Source: Aphidius gifuensis
Lineage: Eukaryota; Arthropoda; Insecta; Hymenoptera; Braconidae
Direction: 5' to 3'
DNA length: 64,000 nucleotides
NCBI RefSeq assembly: GCF_014905175.1
Contig: NC_057791.1
Coordinates: forward strand, 2,108,001 to 2,172,000
In this document: piece by piece, positions 46,783 through 59,753 of the stretch
Numbering within the stretch: position 1 is the stretch's first letter
How the letters are laid out: every line of letters begins with the position of its first letter
Notes under the pieces: model-generated
Database searches by the model: none
The model's input: only the letters and a program-made list of their open reading frames with translations
Told to the model about the DNA's origin: nothing
Made by a program: the position numbers and the translations under genes

Positions 46783-49700
46783 ATGACTTAATCAGTATTT
46801 AACCTTACCAAATATATATTATACTTTATAAATAATAATTTATATTACTATCAAAATTAATCATTTTATACATCATAAATTATCATTTACATCAAAAATA
46901 GTAAAATATTATTTATATCATTTTTTGTTTTATTACTCGTAAATACATTACAATCATATAAAAAATTCTATAAAATAAAAAATGTTATTATTTAATTAAT
47001 ATTTATTTGATGCATAAAAAGCATATTAAAAAAGTATTAAAAATTATTATTATAATAATAAATAAATCATTTTGTATGGTTTTTACAACTTATATAAAAT
47101 ATTTTACAATACAATTAATTTAATTTACATAAAATAATTTCAAAAGGTTATATAAATTCTTCGTAATATATGTAAAAAGATATAATTTAATTCATGCACA
47201 GTATATAATTGTTGTAAATGTATACCTACACAATTAATGTATACAATATCTCCAAGATTATATATAAAAAAAAACAAAAAAGTTTTCTATATAGTATTTT
47301 ACAAAATATCTAAAGTTTAAAAGCAAGTAACTTCATTTCAGTGGATAATGCGATCACGTAAATGTCACTGTGACTGTGGTTGTTTTATAAAACCAAGAGT
47401 GTCATCATGTATTGTAGTATATATACGGGGGTTAAGCCCAGGTGTGTTCTATGTTGTAACTGATCCAATTTATTTTAGCATGGTTTTACGATCTCAGTTG
47501 CATTGGCAACAATTTTCTCACTCTCTACTTTATACCCCCCCACACACACACACACAAATTTATATATATAAATCTTTTTGTTTCTACAATTGTTAAACAT
47601 ACATATATAAATTTATATATACATACATATACTCGCGGTATTCATTTAAAATATACAATGCAGTATGTACATCTTACTTGATGCACTGTACACCTTTCTA
47701 CAATTTCTCTTACACCACAACTCTGTATCATTTGATTTTAAACTGACAAGGATTTAGAGCAAAGTTTCTTATATACATGTATATTTGTAATAAGCTACGT
47801 ATAGATTATGCTGCACTTTGGCATATGTTTTAACGTTGTATAAAATATATGTATGAAGTGAGATAAATATATATAACTGTGTGTAAAGTTGTACCAAAGG
47901 ATCAAAACTAAGAGTAGAAATTCATCTTATTATAATACGCATATATATGTATTAAATTTATATATATATATATACATGAACATTAATGACTGTAAAATTT
48001 ATGTTATAAACTTTGAACTAGTCTTGATGATGGGCACACCTCGTTAAACCAACCTTATATGCTGGTCCATCAACTTGTCAAATTGAATTTGATAACTTGT
48101 TTAATTATGTTTTACAGTCACTCTCTTGTATATTGAAATATTTATAAATGTATATTGGTTTTTTTTCTTTTTTTTTTTTTGACATCATTGCCATTTCTTG
48201 TAGTTTTTTTTTGCTTTTTTTTTTTTGGAATTATTATGTATGAGTTTTTTGTTCTTTTATTTTTAGTATGATTGCAAGTGGAAATTTTATTATTTCTACC
48301 AACATGAACACTGATATGCATGCTTTTTTATCATATTTTTTTTTTTTTTTTTTATCAAATGAGATCTAAAATAAGCGTAGTCCCGCAATGCAGTTACTCT
48401 GTAGGCACAAAATTCATGGCTGGTTTTTCTTTTCTTGGTTTTTTATTTATTTTTTTTTATTTTATCAGTTCAATTGGCACAGGGCAAAAAGCAAAAATTA
48501 TATCCGACTCAGTGCCCAATTCAACTTGACTTTAAAATCCACCAACGTTTTTATATTAAATTTTAACGTAAATATTCATGAGAAAAAAATAAAATAAATA
48601 ATAATCCCAAAAGTAGACTACATATTTATTGTAAAAAAAAAAAAAAATAAAAAATTTAAAATAGATTTTATTTTATTTTAGCAATTAATAATACTTGGCT
48701 ATGAGAATTTTTTCGAGAATATTTTGGAAATCTGTATTTAATTGCCTGACAATTTTAAAAAATTCTGATGAGTTTTTCTATTTTTATTTTTTATTTCATT
48801 GACAATAGAAAAAAATATAATATTTTTATAAAATAATTGAGTAACCCGGGATAAAATTTACCTTTAATTTATTATTATTATTTTTTGTTAAATATTTATA
48901 GACTTTCAAAGTTCTATCAAAGTATAATATTACAATAGATTTAAATTTTCCATCGTTCGTGCAATTGTTATCGAAACATTTTCCATCATCATGCTTTTCT
49001 ATATAATATTAGATAACAGTTAGATAGCTTCTTTGTCGTTGGATCGTTGTCAATCAACACTGATAGTAATTAGTTAATTATACACTATATTATAAATTAT
49101 AATTTAGCTGTAAACCTAAATTATAATTATTAATTATTCACAAAGTATATGGAATATTTTGTTTGGAATTATTTTCTTTTTTTTTTTTCTTTTTCATATT
49201 AAAAAAATAGAAAAGTAATTTTCTGGGATCAATTGTTAATATTGTTGTAGTCTATTCATCTATTTTTGTTGCTTTGGTTTGGAATTTTGCCAAAACTTAT
49301 TGTACAAATGACGAGTAACTGTAAAATGTGTGCAGTTGCGGTGGCAACTGGCAACAACGTCCGATTAATTACTTTGCACGGCCAGTAGTTGTTTATTCAA
49401 GTAAATTCAACTGGAATTTAACAAACTCTCTTTCAACTGCTCAAATACACACAAACACATACGTCAACGTATACTTAATTTTTTTTTTTTTTTTCAAAAT
49501 GTATAAATTATTATATATTTTCAAGTTATGTAGAGTTAAATTTCAACTCGAAAATTTCATATTTATCAGAAGCCACATGTTTTTTTTTTAATCCAAATGA
49601 CCTATTTGTTTTTGAGTTTTGTAAATAAATTTAATACAAAATAACTTTAAATAATAAATGGAATTTGATTGAAATCAATATCCATTAAATCCAAGCTCTA

Positions 49701-52700
49701 TAATAAGCTTTTTTATTTTAAAATTTAATTATAATTGGTAAATAAGATGAAAAGTCTCAATTTCATTGTCAAAGTTAATTATAAATTTAATTTTTTATGA
49801 ATATTATTTGAATTATATAATAATATTATATTACAAAGAAAACAAAAACCATTATTTTTTTATGAAAAAAACTAGTGTAAATAAAAAAAAAGCTTTTATT
49901 TTGGAATTTACATTTATTTATTACTTTTTTTTTTTTTTTTACTTGTTAATTTTTTTTATTGTTAATCTTCATGATCAATTTTTACAATTTATTACACGAA
50001 TAAATTGGTATTTTAATTGATCCAATGCAAAAAAAATCAGACAGAAAAATTTAGTTGCTAACATTGGAACGAATTTTGAAATTATAAATTTTATTTTTGA
50101 ATTCTGCCATCATGGTACGCGATCCGAGCTTTGAAAATAGACTTAAAATATATATAAAATTGGTTGTTTTTTAAGAAAAACGTGATAGCGTTTTACAAAA
50201 TTTTTTTACAATGAATTGCTTGAAATAATGTTAATATTGTTGAACAGTTTAAAGTTTGTGGTTGGTTTATAATGCATAAGTAGCTGTAAGATTTGATGTA
50301 TTTTAACATCAATTAGTTTGATAATCCTCAAGAGACATTGTGTCCGGATGTTGGATAGTCACTAGTTACATCCTTTGTACATACATATACAATATACACA
50401 TGTACAATATGTACTCAAAGGGATATAGTGCTTTTATATCTGATTGCTCTTGACTCTTAGCTCAACACCAACCCAACTTACCAATTCAAAAGTTTATATA
50501 AAAAAAAATTTTGTTACAACTTGACTTTACTTTCTCATCATTGAGTTTCAACATAATTTACTTTTACAAGTTTCATTATAAAAAATTTCCATTCAACAAT
50601 AGAAACGTTAAAGAAAAAAATCATATAAAAACGTCAGTTTTTATTATTTTTTTATACTTACAAAAAGTTTTTTTGATAAGTTTATTTTATTTTTTTTTTA
50701 AATTAAATATTTTGTGCAGTGGTAATAGTATTTTTTAAAAAAACTTATTTTTATAAATTTATTTTTCTTTCATTTGTATGTAATAGAAAAAAAATATATA
50801 TAATAGATTTTAGCATGAAATATTAAGTTTAAAAAAACAACTAGCAAAAAGCAAGTTATAAAATTAAAATTTTACAATTTAGTAGAATGATAAAAGAAAT
50901 AAATAAATATAAAATAACAAATAGATATAAAAAAAAAAAAAAAATGGAACGTGTGTTATCAATGAGTTGGAAAGAGATTTGTTTTATAATAAAGGTTATT
51001 CATTATTTATTTATTTTTATTTTATGTTTGTGATAATTTACAAGAGGCTCATCAATTTATCCAAAAGATTGAAGAAGAGAATAATAAAAAAAAAAAAATA
51101 ACAAAATTCGGGAGAAAATTGTGTATTGGTTTATCATTTATTGCTGTTGGAAAATATATAGGGCTCAGTAGAGTAAATCCATTGTCTGGGTGCTTTATCT
51201 ACTCTCAAATTTCGATATCGGACAATGTTTATCACTGACGATCGCCATGGCAATGGTTATATATGTATTAATATATAAATTATATAGACCAACACTTTTA
51301 TAGTATAAAAAATCCACTCGTTTTATATTTCTAAGTAAACAAGTTTCACTACTTTTTGGACTCGTTATAAAACCGACATTTTCTTAATACAATTTTTAAA
51401 AAAATTAAAAAAAAAAAATATTCGTATAAATAATTGATTTTTTAATACTTGAATTATATGTATTTTCAATGAAATTTTTAAATATAAATTGATGTAAAAA
51501 TAATTATTTTCATTTTATTGATATAAATGTGTAAACTAAATATTATGAATAATCATTGTATATATATATAAAAAAATTAAATATAAATAGAAAATAAACA
51601 TTTTATAAATTGTTTATATAACAGCATTTAACTACTCTTATTTTAACATTAATAATTAAAATATCATGTTGACATTTACATGTTTTAATGTGTGTTAATG
51701 CATTGTGACTGAAAATAAGCCAAAATTTTTATATATGAACATACATGAATTTACATTTATAAATTATATCATATATAATATTTATATTTTATAAATCAAA
51801 TATTATTATATTGAATATATTTATTTATTCTTATTTATTCAGTAATATTGTTAATTAATGTCAATTAGTACAGTAAAACAAAAAGTTCACTTATGATTTT
51901 TTAAAATATTAAGTTTATAAATATATTAATTTTGATTTGAACATAAACAATTTTATTTAAACAGTTAATTTTAAAATATATAATAATCATATTCATTAAT
52001 TAAAATAAAATTATATTAATAAATAATTATATATTTCTTGATAATTAATATTAATTATTTATCTAATCTTATGAAAAATTTGCATTATTGTAATATGATA
52101 ATATTTTATTAAAATTTGATTTTAAAAACATAGAATATTTTGAATCATATATAATTAATTAATGTACTATTAAATTCTAAATTTGACTTTATGAATTTTT
52201 TTAACTGTGATATTTGATTGACACATTTTAAGCTTAAATATTTATCCATTTTTTAAATAGAAAAAAAATTGATTATAAAAAAAATACAATTACGTAAATT
52301 TATTTTTAACATTTTGACATTATTTATTTTTTTCGTGATCAATAAATTCGTTGGTTCAACAATTGAAAATCGAAAAAATGAATGAGTTTGTCAACGATCA
52401 GTAAACATAAACAACAAGTCAAATAATTAATAAATTTGTGTAAAAAAAAAAAAAAATAAAAAAAGCTCAATAAATAAATAAAAACAAGCAAAAAAAAAAA
52501 ACAAAAATATAAATTAAAAAATAGCATATATATAAATTGCATTTTTAGTTTTATTTTATTTTTTTTTTATTGTGCAAAGTAGGTGTGTATGCATATGTAG
52601 GTGGATTATACGTTATGTACTGGTAAATTTTTCATACAGTGCATGACGATAAAACTTTGTGAATGTTGAGTGTGTGACAGCAAATGGAATGGTCAGTATG

Positions 52701-54192
52701 CGACAGGTTGGTTGGACCGTTAAAAGTGTGTGTTGTGTGAATGCTTCTATGACGATGAAAATAAGCCAAAAAAATAATGATAAAATTTATAGAGATGATG
52801 GAATAGTCAAGAATATAATGTCAAGTTATTATTATTATTTTTTAATAGTCCTAAAAAAATCATAGTTTTATTATAAAATGATATGTAAATTTGATATTTA
52901 ATATTCAATTATATTATCAAACAAAATTTACTCTCATTTTTATATAAATATATATTTTTTTTTATTCTTTCATGTTATGTAGTCTATAAGTACTTACTGA
53001 ATTCAGATCTTTATTCAACTGTACATTATTTTTGTACTATAGAAAAAACCCAAAAAAAAAACTAATTCAAAATAATAGTTATGTATAAAATGAAAAAAAA
53101 AAAAAATCCATTTTTTCGTGGCATGGTTATGAACATTTCTTTTAGAAAAAGTAGTTTGAAACGTTTTAAACAGGAAAAAAATAAAATAAAACTTTTATGA
53201 TATGCCTGCAAATGTATAAGTGAATTTTTTTTCCTTTTTTTTTTTCTAAACAATTTAAAGTAGTTTGAAAAGTATGATATAATATTTTTAAAAATATAAA
53301 AATATATATGAATAATATTTTATTTTTTCATATTCATTATATTTGAATTATTAAATTGAAAATAAAAAAAAAAAAAAACCAATTATCTAATTTATTAATA
53401 AATTTTTTAGTCGAGCTTTTATATTGATTAAAGCTTTGATCAATTAAAAACTCGTTGTTCTCAAAATAAATATTGACACTTTTTTTATTTAACAAAAAAA
53501 AAAGGAAAGAGTTGTTTAAAATGATATCTCATTTTTGAAAATTCATTTGGATGTTTAATTTACGTGCATTGAAATTCAATTGTAATGGGAAATGAAGAAA
53601 TAAAAGTGACAAATATAAAAAGGAAATTATTTCTCTTTGGAGAAATGAAATGATATCATTTGAGTATTTTGATTCGATTGTCTTTCATTATTTAAAACCA
53701 GTTTATACAGATATTTTATTGAATTGTTACTATTTTAACCGTGACCTGCTATGGTAAATAAAGCACTTTGTTTTATATCACTTATACGTTCTCTCACCCA
53801 TTGGCCTACTTACACATGAACTCGTTGCTTCAGTTATCATCATCCTCTTCATTTTTTCTGCTCTTACACTCTTTTTTTCTCTCTCATCTGTTATATATTT
53901 GAAGCTTATTATAACCTACTCATTTTCATCAGTTATTAATTCCAAAAAATAATTGATTTTTACTTTATTTTATTTATAAATTGCTTTTGACAGTTTGTGT
54001 TATATTTTAACATAAAACAATAATGAATAATATTAAATATATATTTTTGTTATAATATTAAAAAGTAATTATTAAATATTTATTTTACATTTTACCGGTA
54101 AATTTTTGAGTATTTAAAATTGAAACAACCACAAGAGTTTTTGTTTGTTAAAAATATTGTTAAAATATTTTTACAATAATATTAATAATATA
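46783..54192. other. Non-coding AT-rich interval
   Basis: No supported gene, RNA or splice structure. It contains a CA microsatellite (about 47541-47556). The small frames are low-complexity. Confidence 0.4.
47541..47556. repeat. CA microsatellite
   Basis: CA run directly after a short C run. Confidence 0.8.
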
Positions 54193-54224
54193 TAATGGAA
54201 TATGAAGAATTTCTTTTTTTTTTT
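54193..54224. repeat. Direct repeat flanking the SINE-like element (left)
   Basis: TAATGGAATATGAAGAATTT followed by C and a T run. It matches 54640-54672 except for one base. Confidence 0.6.
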
Positions 54225-54319
54225 TGAGAGTAAATGCAATGACATAATGAATAATTTAAATTTTAGTTGAATTTTTTTTTAAATCAATAATAAAAGATAA
54301 TTATTTTTCATAGTTCATC

Positions 54320-54556
54320 GAATGAGCTGATGGTTAAGTCGGAAAGATGCCTTAGCTTTCGATGCCATATTTGTCGAGTTCAAATCCCGTAATATTCAGG
54401 AGTGTCTCTTTTATATGATGAGTATAACCAAAAATTTCATCTGCTGTTTGGGGCAAATATAATCTATCATAGACCATGTGAACTACGCACGTAGTCTACG
54501 ACAGGATATATCTTCCTCAAACACTAAATACCTTATTTGATTTTTTTTTTTTTTTA
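54320..54556 (+). mobile_element. tRNA-derived SINE candidate
   Basis: A box-A match, TGGTTAAGTCGG (54331-54342), and a box-B match, GAGTTCAAATCCC (54376-54388), are spaced as in tRNA genes. That gives an internal Pol III promoter. The acceptor and T stems pair poorly, so it is not a functional tRNA. About 150 bases of unrelated body follow, ending in a long T run (54541-54554), as in SINEs. I see no clear target-site duplication at its own ends. Confidence 0.55.
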
Positions 54557-54639
54557 AATATAATGTAACACACTTAAACATATTCTATCTACCTCTATTT
54601 CACAATTATCGATGACGACTATTCTTTTTATAACAGGAA

Positions 54640-54672
54640 TAATGGAATATGAAAAATTTCTTTTTTTTTTTT
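54640..54672. repeat. Direct repeat flanking the SINE-like element (right)
   Basis: TAATGGAATATGAAAAATTT followed by C and a T run, the partner of 54193-54224. Confidence 0.6.
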
Positions 54673-57600
54673 AATATATATTTGTATAAAATTCGTCTGT
54701 ATTTTTTTTTTCATTAAAAACCGTGCTATGAAGAATGAAATACAAATAAATGCTGAATGATACAAAAAGGATATTGCAAGGCAAATCTTGAATATCGACA
54801 TTTGAGATTTATAGTCAATGATATGCTATATGCTGACTTGAAAGACTCAGCCTTGACCGATAACCGAAGGAATTTTTTTTTGTAATAGAAAATTTTTTTT
54901 TACAAAATGACGTCAATGTTAAAACTACGCACAATTTATAAAATGATATAAAAAAAAGTAGAATGAAAAAATAAAATAAATAAAAAATAAATAGTAAAAT
55001 AAAATTTAAGTAATTTGAGAAAAATTAGGTTTCTTAATTGCAATTGGAACCATTTTTAGTGGAAAATTCTTGGTGAAAGACAACACGCCAAGTACGTTCT
55101 TCTTCTTTAGTTGACGTTTTTTTTTTTTCGTCGTCATGAAAGTCGAGAAGCAAAGCATTCTTTCATCTCTTTCGAACCATCAACTTGGAGACTAGACTTA
55201 TTTTACTGTACATGACAAGACGATAACGGAAATAGAAGATGGAAAAAATAAAATGAAAAATAAAAAACCAAGGCAACGAGGCAATTATCGTGGATGATAT
55301 AAAACTATAAAGGTTTGGTTGATATATATACATAAAGAAAATTCAACAAATCGATTTTCTCTGCATCAAAGTCTCTCTTGTATAGTTAAAATAGTTAATT
55401 TTAGTCTTCAAGGAAACTATTTGATTAATTACTTAATTACATACAACAATTTATTTAGCTATTACGAATTTTTTTAAAATTTTATTCAGCTCGTTATTTT
55501 ATTTTTTATTATTTAAAAAATAACATTTATCTGTCAATTGGATTTTTATATTTTTTTTGGCGCCACAACAAATGATAAAAATAACAGAAGGACAAATGAA
55601 AAGATAATAAGTCGACACGGAGATGACTGGCATTATAGATAAAAGCATACACACACACAAAAAAAAAATCCAAGAATAATCATTAAAAAAATAAATAAAT
55701 AAAAGCACAAGCTCACTATTTTTATTTATTTATTTATTTTTTCTATCTCACTGTTGCTCGTGGTCTACGGGGATCGATCAATCTTCAACTAACGAGACGC
55801 CTGGGAACGGCGTGATTCTTGAAATTAATCACCATCCCGATGCGTCTGACTAGTGGACGACCTATACTACTACTAGCCAACTGTATAGTGAATTTTTATC
55901 TATAAAATCAACTTTATTTTTATTTTATAACATTACGTAATCAAATTGTCAGTGGTTTTAATTTTTTAAAAAATTTTTTTATATTTTTAAGTATCGATAA
56001 ATAGTACAGTATCGTCTCTCTTTATTTTGAAGATTTTTTTATTTCTTAATGTTTTTTAAAAAATAAAAATAGCTAAAATTAATTTTTAAAAACTTATTAT
56101 GGCTGACAATATATTTAAGTATTGGTTAAATAATTAAAGTATAATTTAACCAAAAATTTTATTTAGAAATATTTTTTTTTTAAATAAATGCAATATAACA
56201 AAGAAAATTTGTAAAATGAAAAAAATTTAATACTACATTGTACGTCATGAAATCAATATTGAAAATACAATTTCCTTTGTGAATGTTATATATATATAAT
56301 GACAACAACAGTGTAATTGATATGGCTATATCTATCCAACAAAATTTCCTGGACACGTCAATGTTGTTGGCTAAAAGGAACACGTGTTATGAAGATTATT
56401 GTCAATGAAAATGCCATTTTATCCGCATTTATGTCATAACGATAACTACATAGATATGCTTTTGCAACATCATTGCCTATCATGATGATATGTATAGACA
56501 GTTTTTGATACTCTTGATGTCAATTTAACAAATTCAAAATGGCCATTATGTATATACATTTGTGTATATTTATACAAATTATAAATTAAATATATAATTT
56601 ATAATAATTTTTTCAAGTATAATCTTGAATTTTGTGCGAATATTTTATTTTATATATAATTTTATTAAATGATAGAGTTATTTTTTGTTTGGTTTGGTAT
56701 ATGTGTAAAGCAAATTTTAGCATGGATTTTGATAAAAGATAGAGAGAAGGGGGTAAGGGTTAGATAGATAAAACGAATCCTTTGGGATTACGGAGAAACT
56801 GGTGCGTAAGCTTTAACAGATTCATGGTTAACTTTGTGATGGGATTCAACGCTATGATTTTAAGAGTAACGAGATTTGAGTTTATTTATGCGGAAAACCA
56901 AAGAGTACCTTGTATCATTCTTGTTATACTTTTATGTCAATGATGCCATTAAGTTTACATCGTTTAATTTAATTTGCGAAAAATTTTAATTTATGTATTT
57001 ATTACTATTCGGATTTACTTTATCTTTTTTTTTAATTTTATTAGTTATGTTAATTTTGACAAAACAATGTGAACAAATATTTGATGATATTCAGCAAATG
57101 TGGTTCAATGAAATATATTGAAAATTTTAGTCGTTAAATTCTCGTGGAAATTTTGAAAAAGAAAAAAGTTTCATTATAAAGTTGATGATATTGCAAATTG
57201 CATGTGGGGTTATGAAATTGGCAAATATTTGCTTGAAAATTATTGTCAAGTTAATACAAAGATTGTCATATTTTTTCCTTTTTTTTTATAAATTTATATT
57301 TTGCTTATTTAAACTTTATATGAACAATATTTTTTAAATCTACATATTTGCAATTTTAAATAACTTTTTCGCTTTTTTTTTTTTTCTATTTTCTTCATAT
57401 GCTCTATGAAAAAAGTTTTTTAAAAAATAAAGAATTAGTAATTTTAATTTATTTTATTTTCAATATTGTTTTTTAGTTTTTTATATATAAAGTTGAAATA
57501 AAAATATGTGGTTTGAGACTTTTTGAAGTGGATTTTGTGAAGTCTACACTTTAGTTAAAAGTCTATATACAGTTTGAAAAATACGTTAGGTAAATAAAAC

Positions 57601-57866
57601 TTTTTTTTAACTAAATATATTTTTTTACCAAAGTCGTGTAGATAAAAATCTATATCTGTATAACAAAAACTAGAAACTGACTTTTCTTTTTCAGTTCATT
57701 AAATATCAATACATTTCAATTTTACTGAGCGAATAATTAAGTAATTTTTAACAAGATTCATTCTTTTTGAATTTATCAAGTTAATAAAAAAAAGAAAAAT
57801 AAAAAACATAATTATTTTATAATTTAATTTTGAATTTTATTAATTTTAAATTTTTTTCTGTTACAG
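54673..57866. other. Non-coding interval before the plus-strand exon
   Basis: No supported gene. A GC-richer island at about 55735-55860 has an open plus frame (CSWSTGIDQSSTNETPGNGV...) but no upstream AG acceptor. Confidence 0.4.
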
Positions 57867-57963
57867 ATGTGTGTCAAGAGTCGACTCGCTACGATTGAAA
57901 TCATTATGGCAAACTACCTGACAATAATTGAGACACCTGCATGGGATGACATCCGCTAAAAAG
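57867..57963 (+). other. Candidate exon related to the exon ending at 28457
   Basis: Acceptor CTGTTACAG|ATG and donor AAAAG|GTAGGA bound 97 bases. One frame reads from an ATG at the acceptor (MCVKSRLATIEIIMANYL...) to TAA just before the donor. Another short frame starts at ATG 57946 (MTSAKK) and stays open across the donor. The last bases and start of the intron match the 28438-28473 segment closely. It may be an alternative first or leader exon of the same gene. Coding status is unclear. Confidence 0.45.
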
Positions 57964-59735
57964 GTAGGATTTTATTTAATATAATTTTATTGATCTAATA
58001 TTTATAAAAAAAACTTACATATACGTCTTCGATGTTTTAAAAAATTGCTGATAATATTTTTCAAAATTCCGTAATAGTATATATTTTCCGTGACAAGTAC
58101 ATCATAAAAATTATTTACCGAAAATGCAAATAGTGACGAAAAGAAAATATATAAAAATATTTCTTCGCGACTTTTTTTCATATGCGTATATATACCTAAA
58201 AATAAAATAAAAAATAAATTGAAGAATTTAAAAAAAAAAATAAAAAAAATAAGAATTCAAGTAGCTCCATCTTCTTGGCAGAAAACGTCAGGATCGAAGC
58301 ATTCAAAAGAAAGACGTCGCACATCCTTAAGACATCTTTGTCGATAATAAATCTTTCGCGGGTGAAAATCAGTTTTTCTTTTTTTTTTATTCTCTTTTTT
58401 TTTTTTCTCACTCAAACACTCTCCTGCCTATATTTTAACTCTACTCACTTTTCTCACTTTGGGATTTTTCATTTCGACATATATATTACGTACATACTTG
58501 CTCACAAAGCTTCTTCGAGACGCTCATATGCAAATCCCAAAAGACTCCGGTATCTTTACTTCACGTAAATTTAACATTTTCACAAATTTCACTATCATTT
58601 TTACTCACTTTGAATATATCCTCTTTAAACAATACACAATAAAATGAAAAATTACACTTTTACTATTGTAAAAATAATACAAAACTCGGTCGTTCGGTCA
58701 ACCATTAAATCCTACTGCGACAATTTTAAATTCTCAACCTGTGATAATCATTAAATATATAATAAAAAGTAATTAAAGCAAAAAAAAAAAAACGATAAAA
58801 TCAAATATTTCAAGTATAAAAAAATCCTTTTTTTTTTTCCATTTGGCAAACTTTCAAAAGATAAAAAAAAAATTTACTGTTACGAAAAATGATAATTCTT
58901 TGCGTTAATTCCATGATTCACTGACTGATAAAAAAAAAAAAAAAATACTATTTTTGTATTAATAATAAAAATTTAAAAAATAACTAGATGAGTGGATTTT
59001 TACGATATGAGCTTTTTTTTTTTAAATTTGTTTGAATATTTATTTATCCATGCGTATAATCGATTGCCAAGATAAAATTTTGTGAATGAAGCAAATGTGA
59101 ATTAAAGTGAATTTAAAAAATAGTTAGCTTAATTTTTTATTTTAGTTGTTGTGTACATGTGATAAGAGTGTCAACATATATATAATTTTAAAATAATAAA
59201 GACAGGGTAAACGCATATTTTAGAAAATATCTAGAGTATCGTATATGATAACACAGCCGCAATGCGGTATTGTCCTGTGTCATATAAAGCTCACGTATAT
59301 GTTCAACTGATGCTTTTTTTTTTTGTTGCGTAAATTTGACCCGATTTTTTTTTTTTTTTATTTATATATAAATATCAAATTTACCCCCTCAAAAATTCTA
59401 GTGTATGTATGCATTGTCGTATTCATTTATTTGTCTTATTTTATTTTTAACAAATACCATTGTAGTATATGAAAAAAAAAAATAAAATAAATATAAAAAA
59501 TTTTATCTCACACACGAAATTCACTCTCTATTCTTTTCATCATACATACCATCACATATTTTTTTTTTTTTTTATTTTTATGATGGTACAAATATCTCTT
59601 GGCTCATCTTAAACTTCATCTCAAGCTTCTCTTGAGTTACCTCTTGAGAGGGTAACACATACTCAACACAAACATCTATTCAAACATTTATTTGTGTTAA
59701 AAATATATATGTACATACATCTATAAATTTAACAC

Positions 59736-59753
59736 TGTGTGTGTGTGTGTGTG
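59736..59753. repeat. GT microsatellite
   Basis: Uninterrupted GT run of about 18 bases. Confidence 0.8.

Noticed and set aside
54320..54400. Functional tRNA gene
   Set aside because: Box A and B are good, but acceptor and T stems pair at only a few positions.
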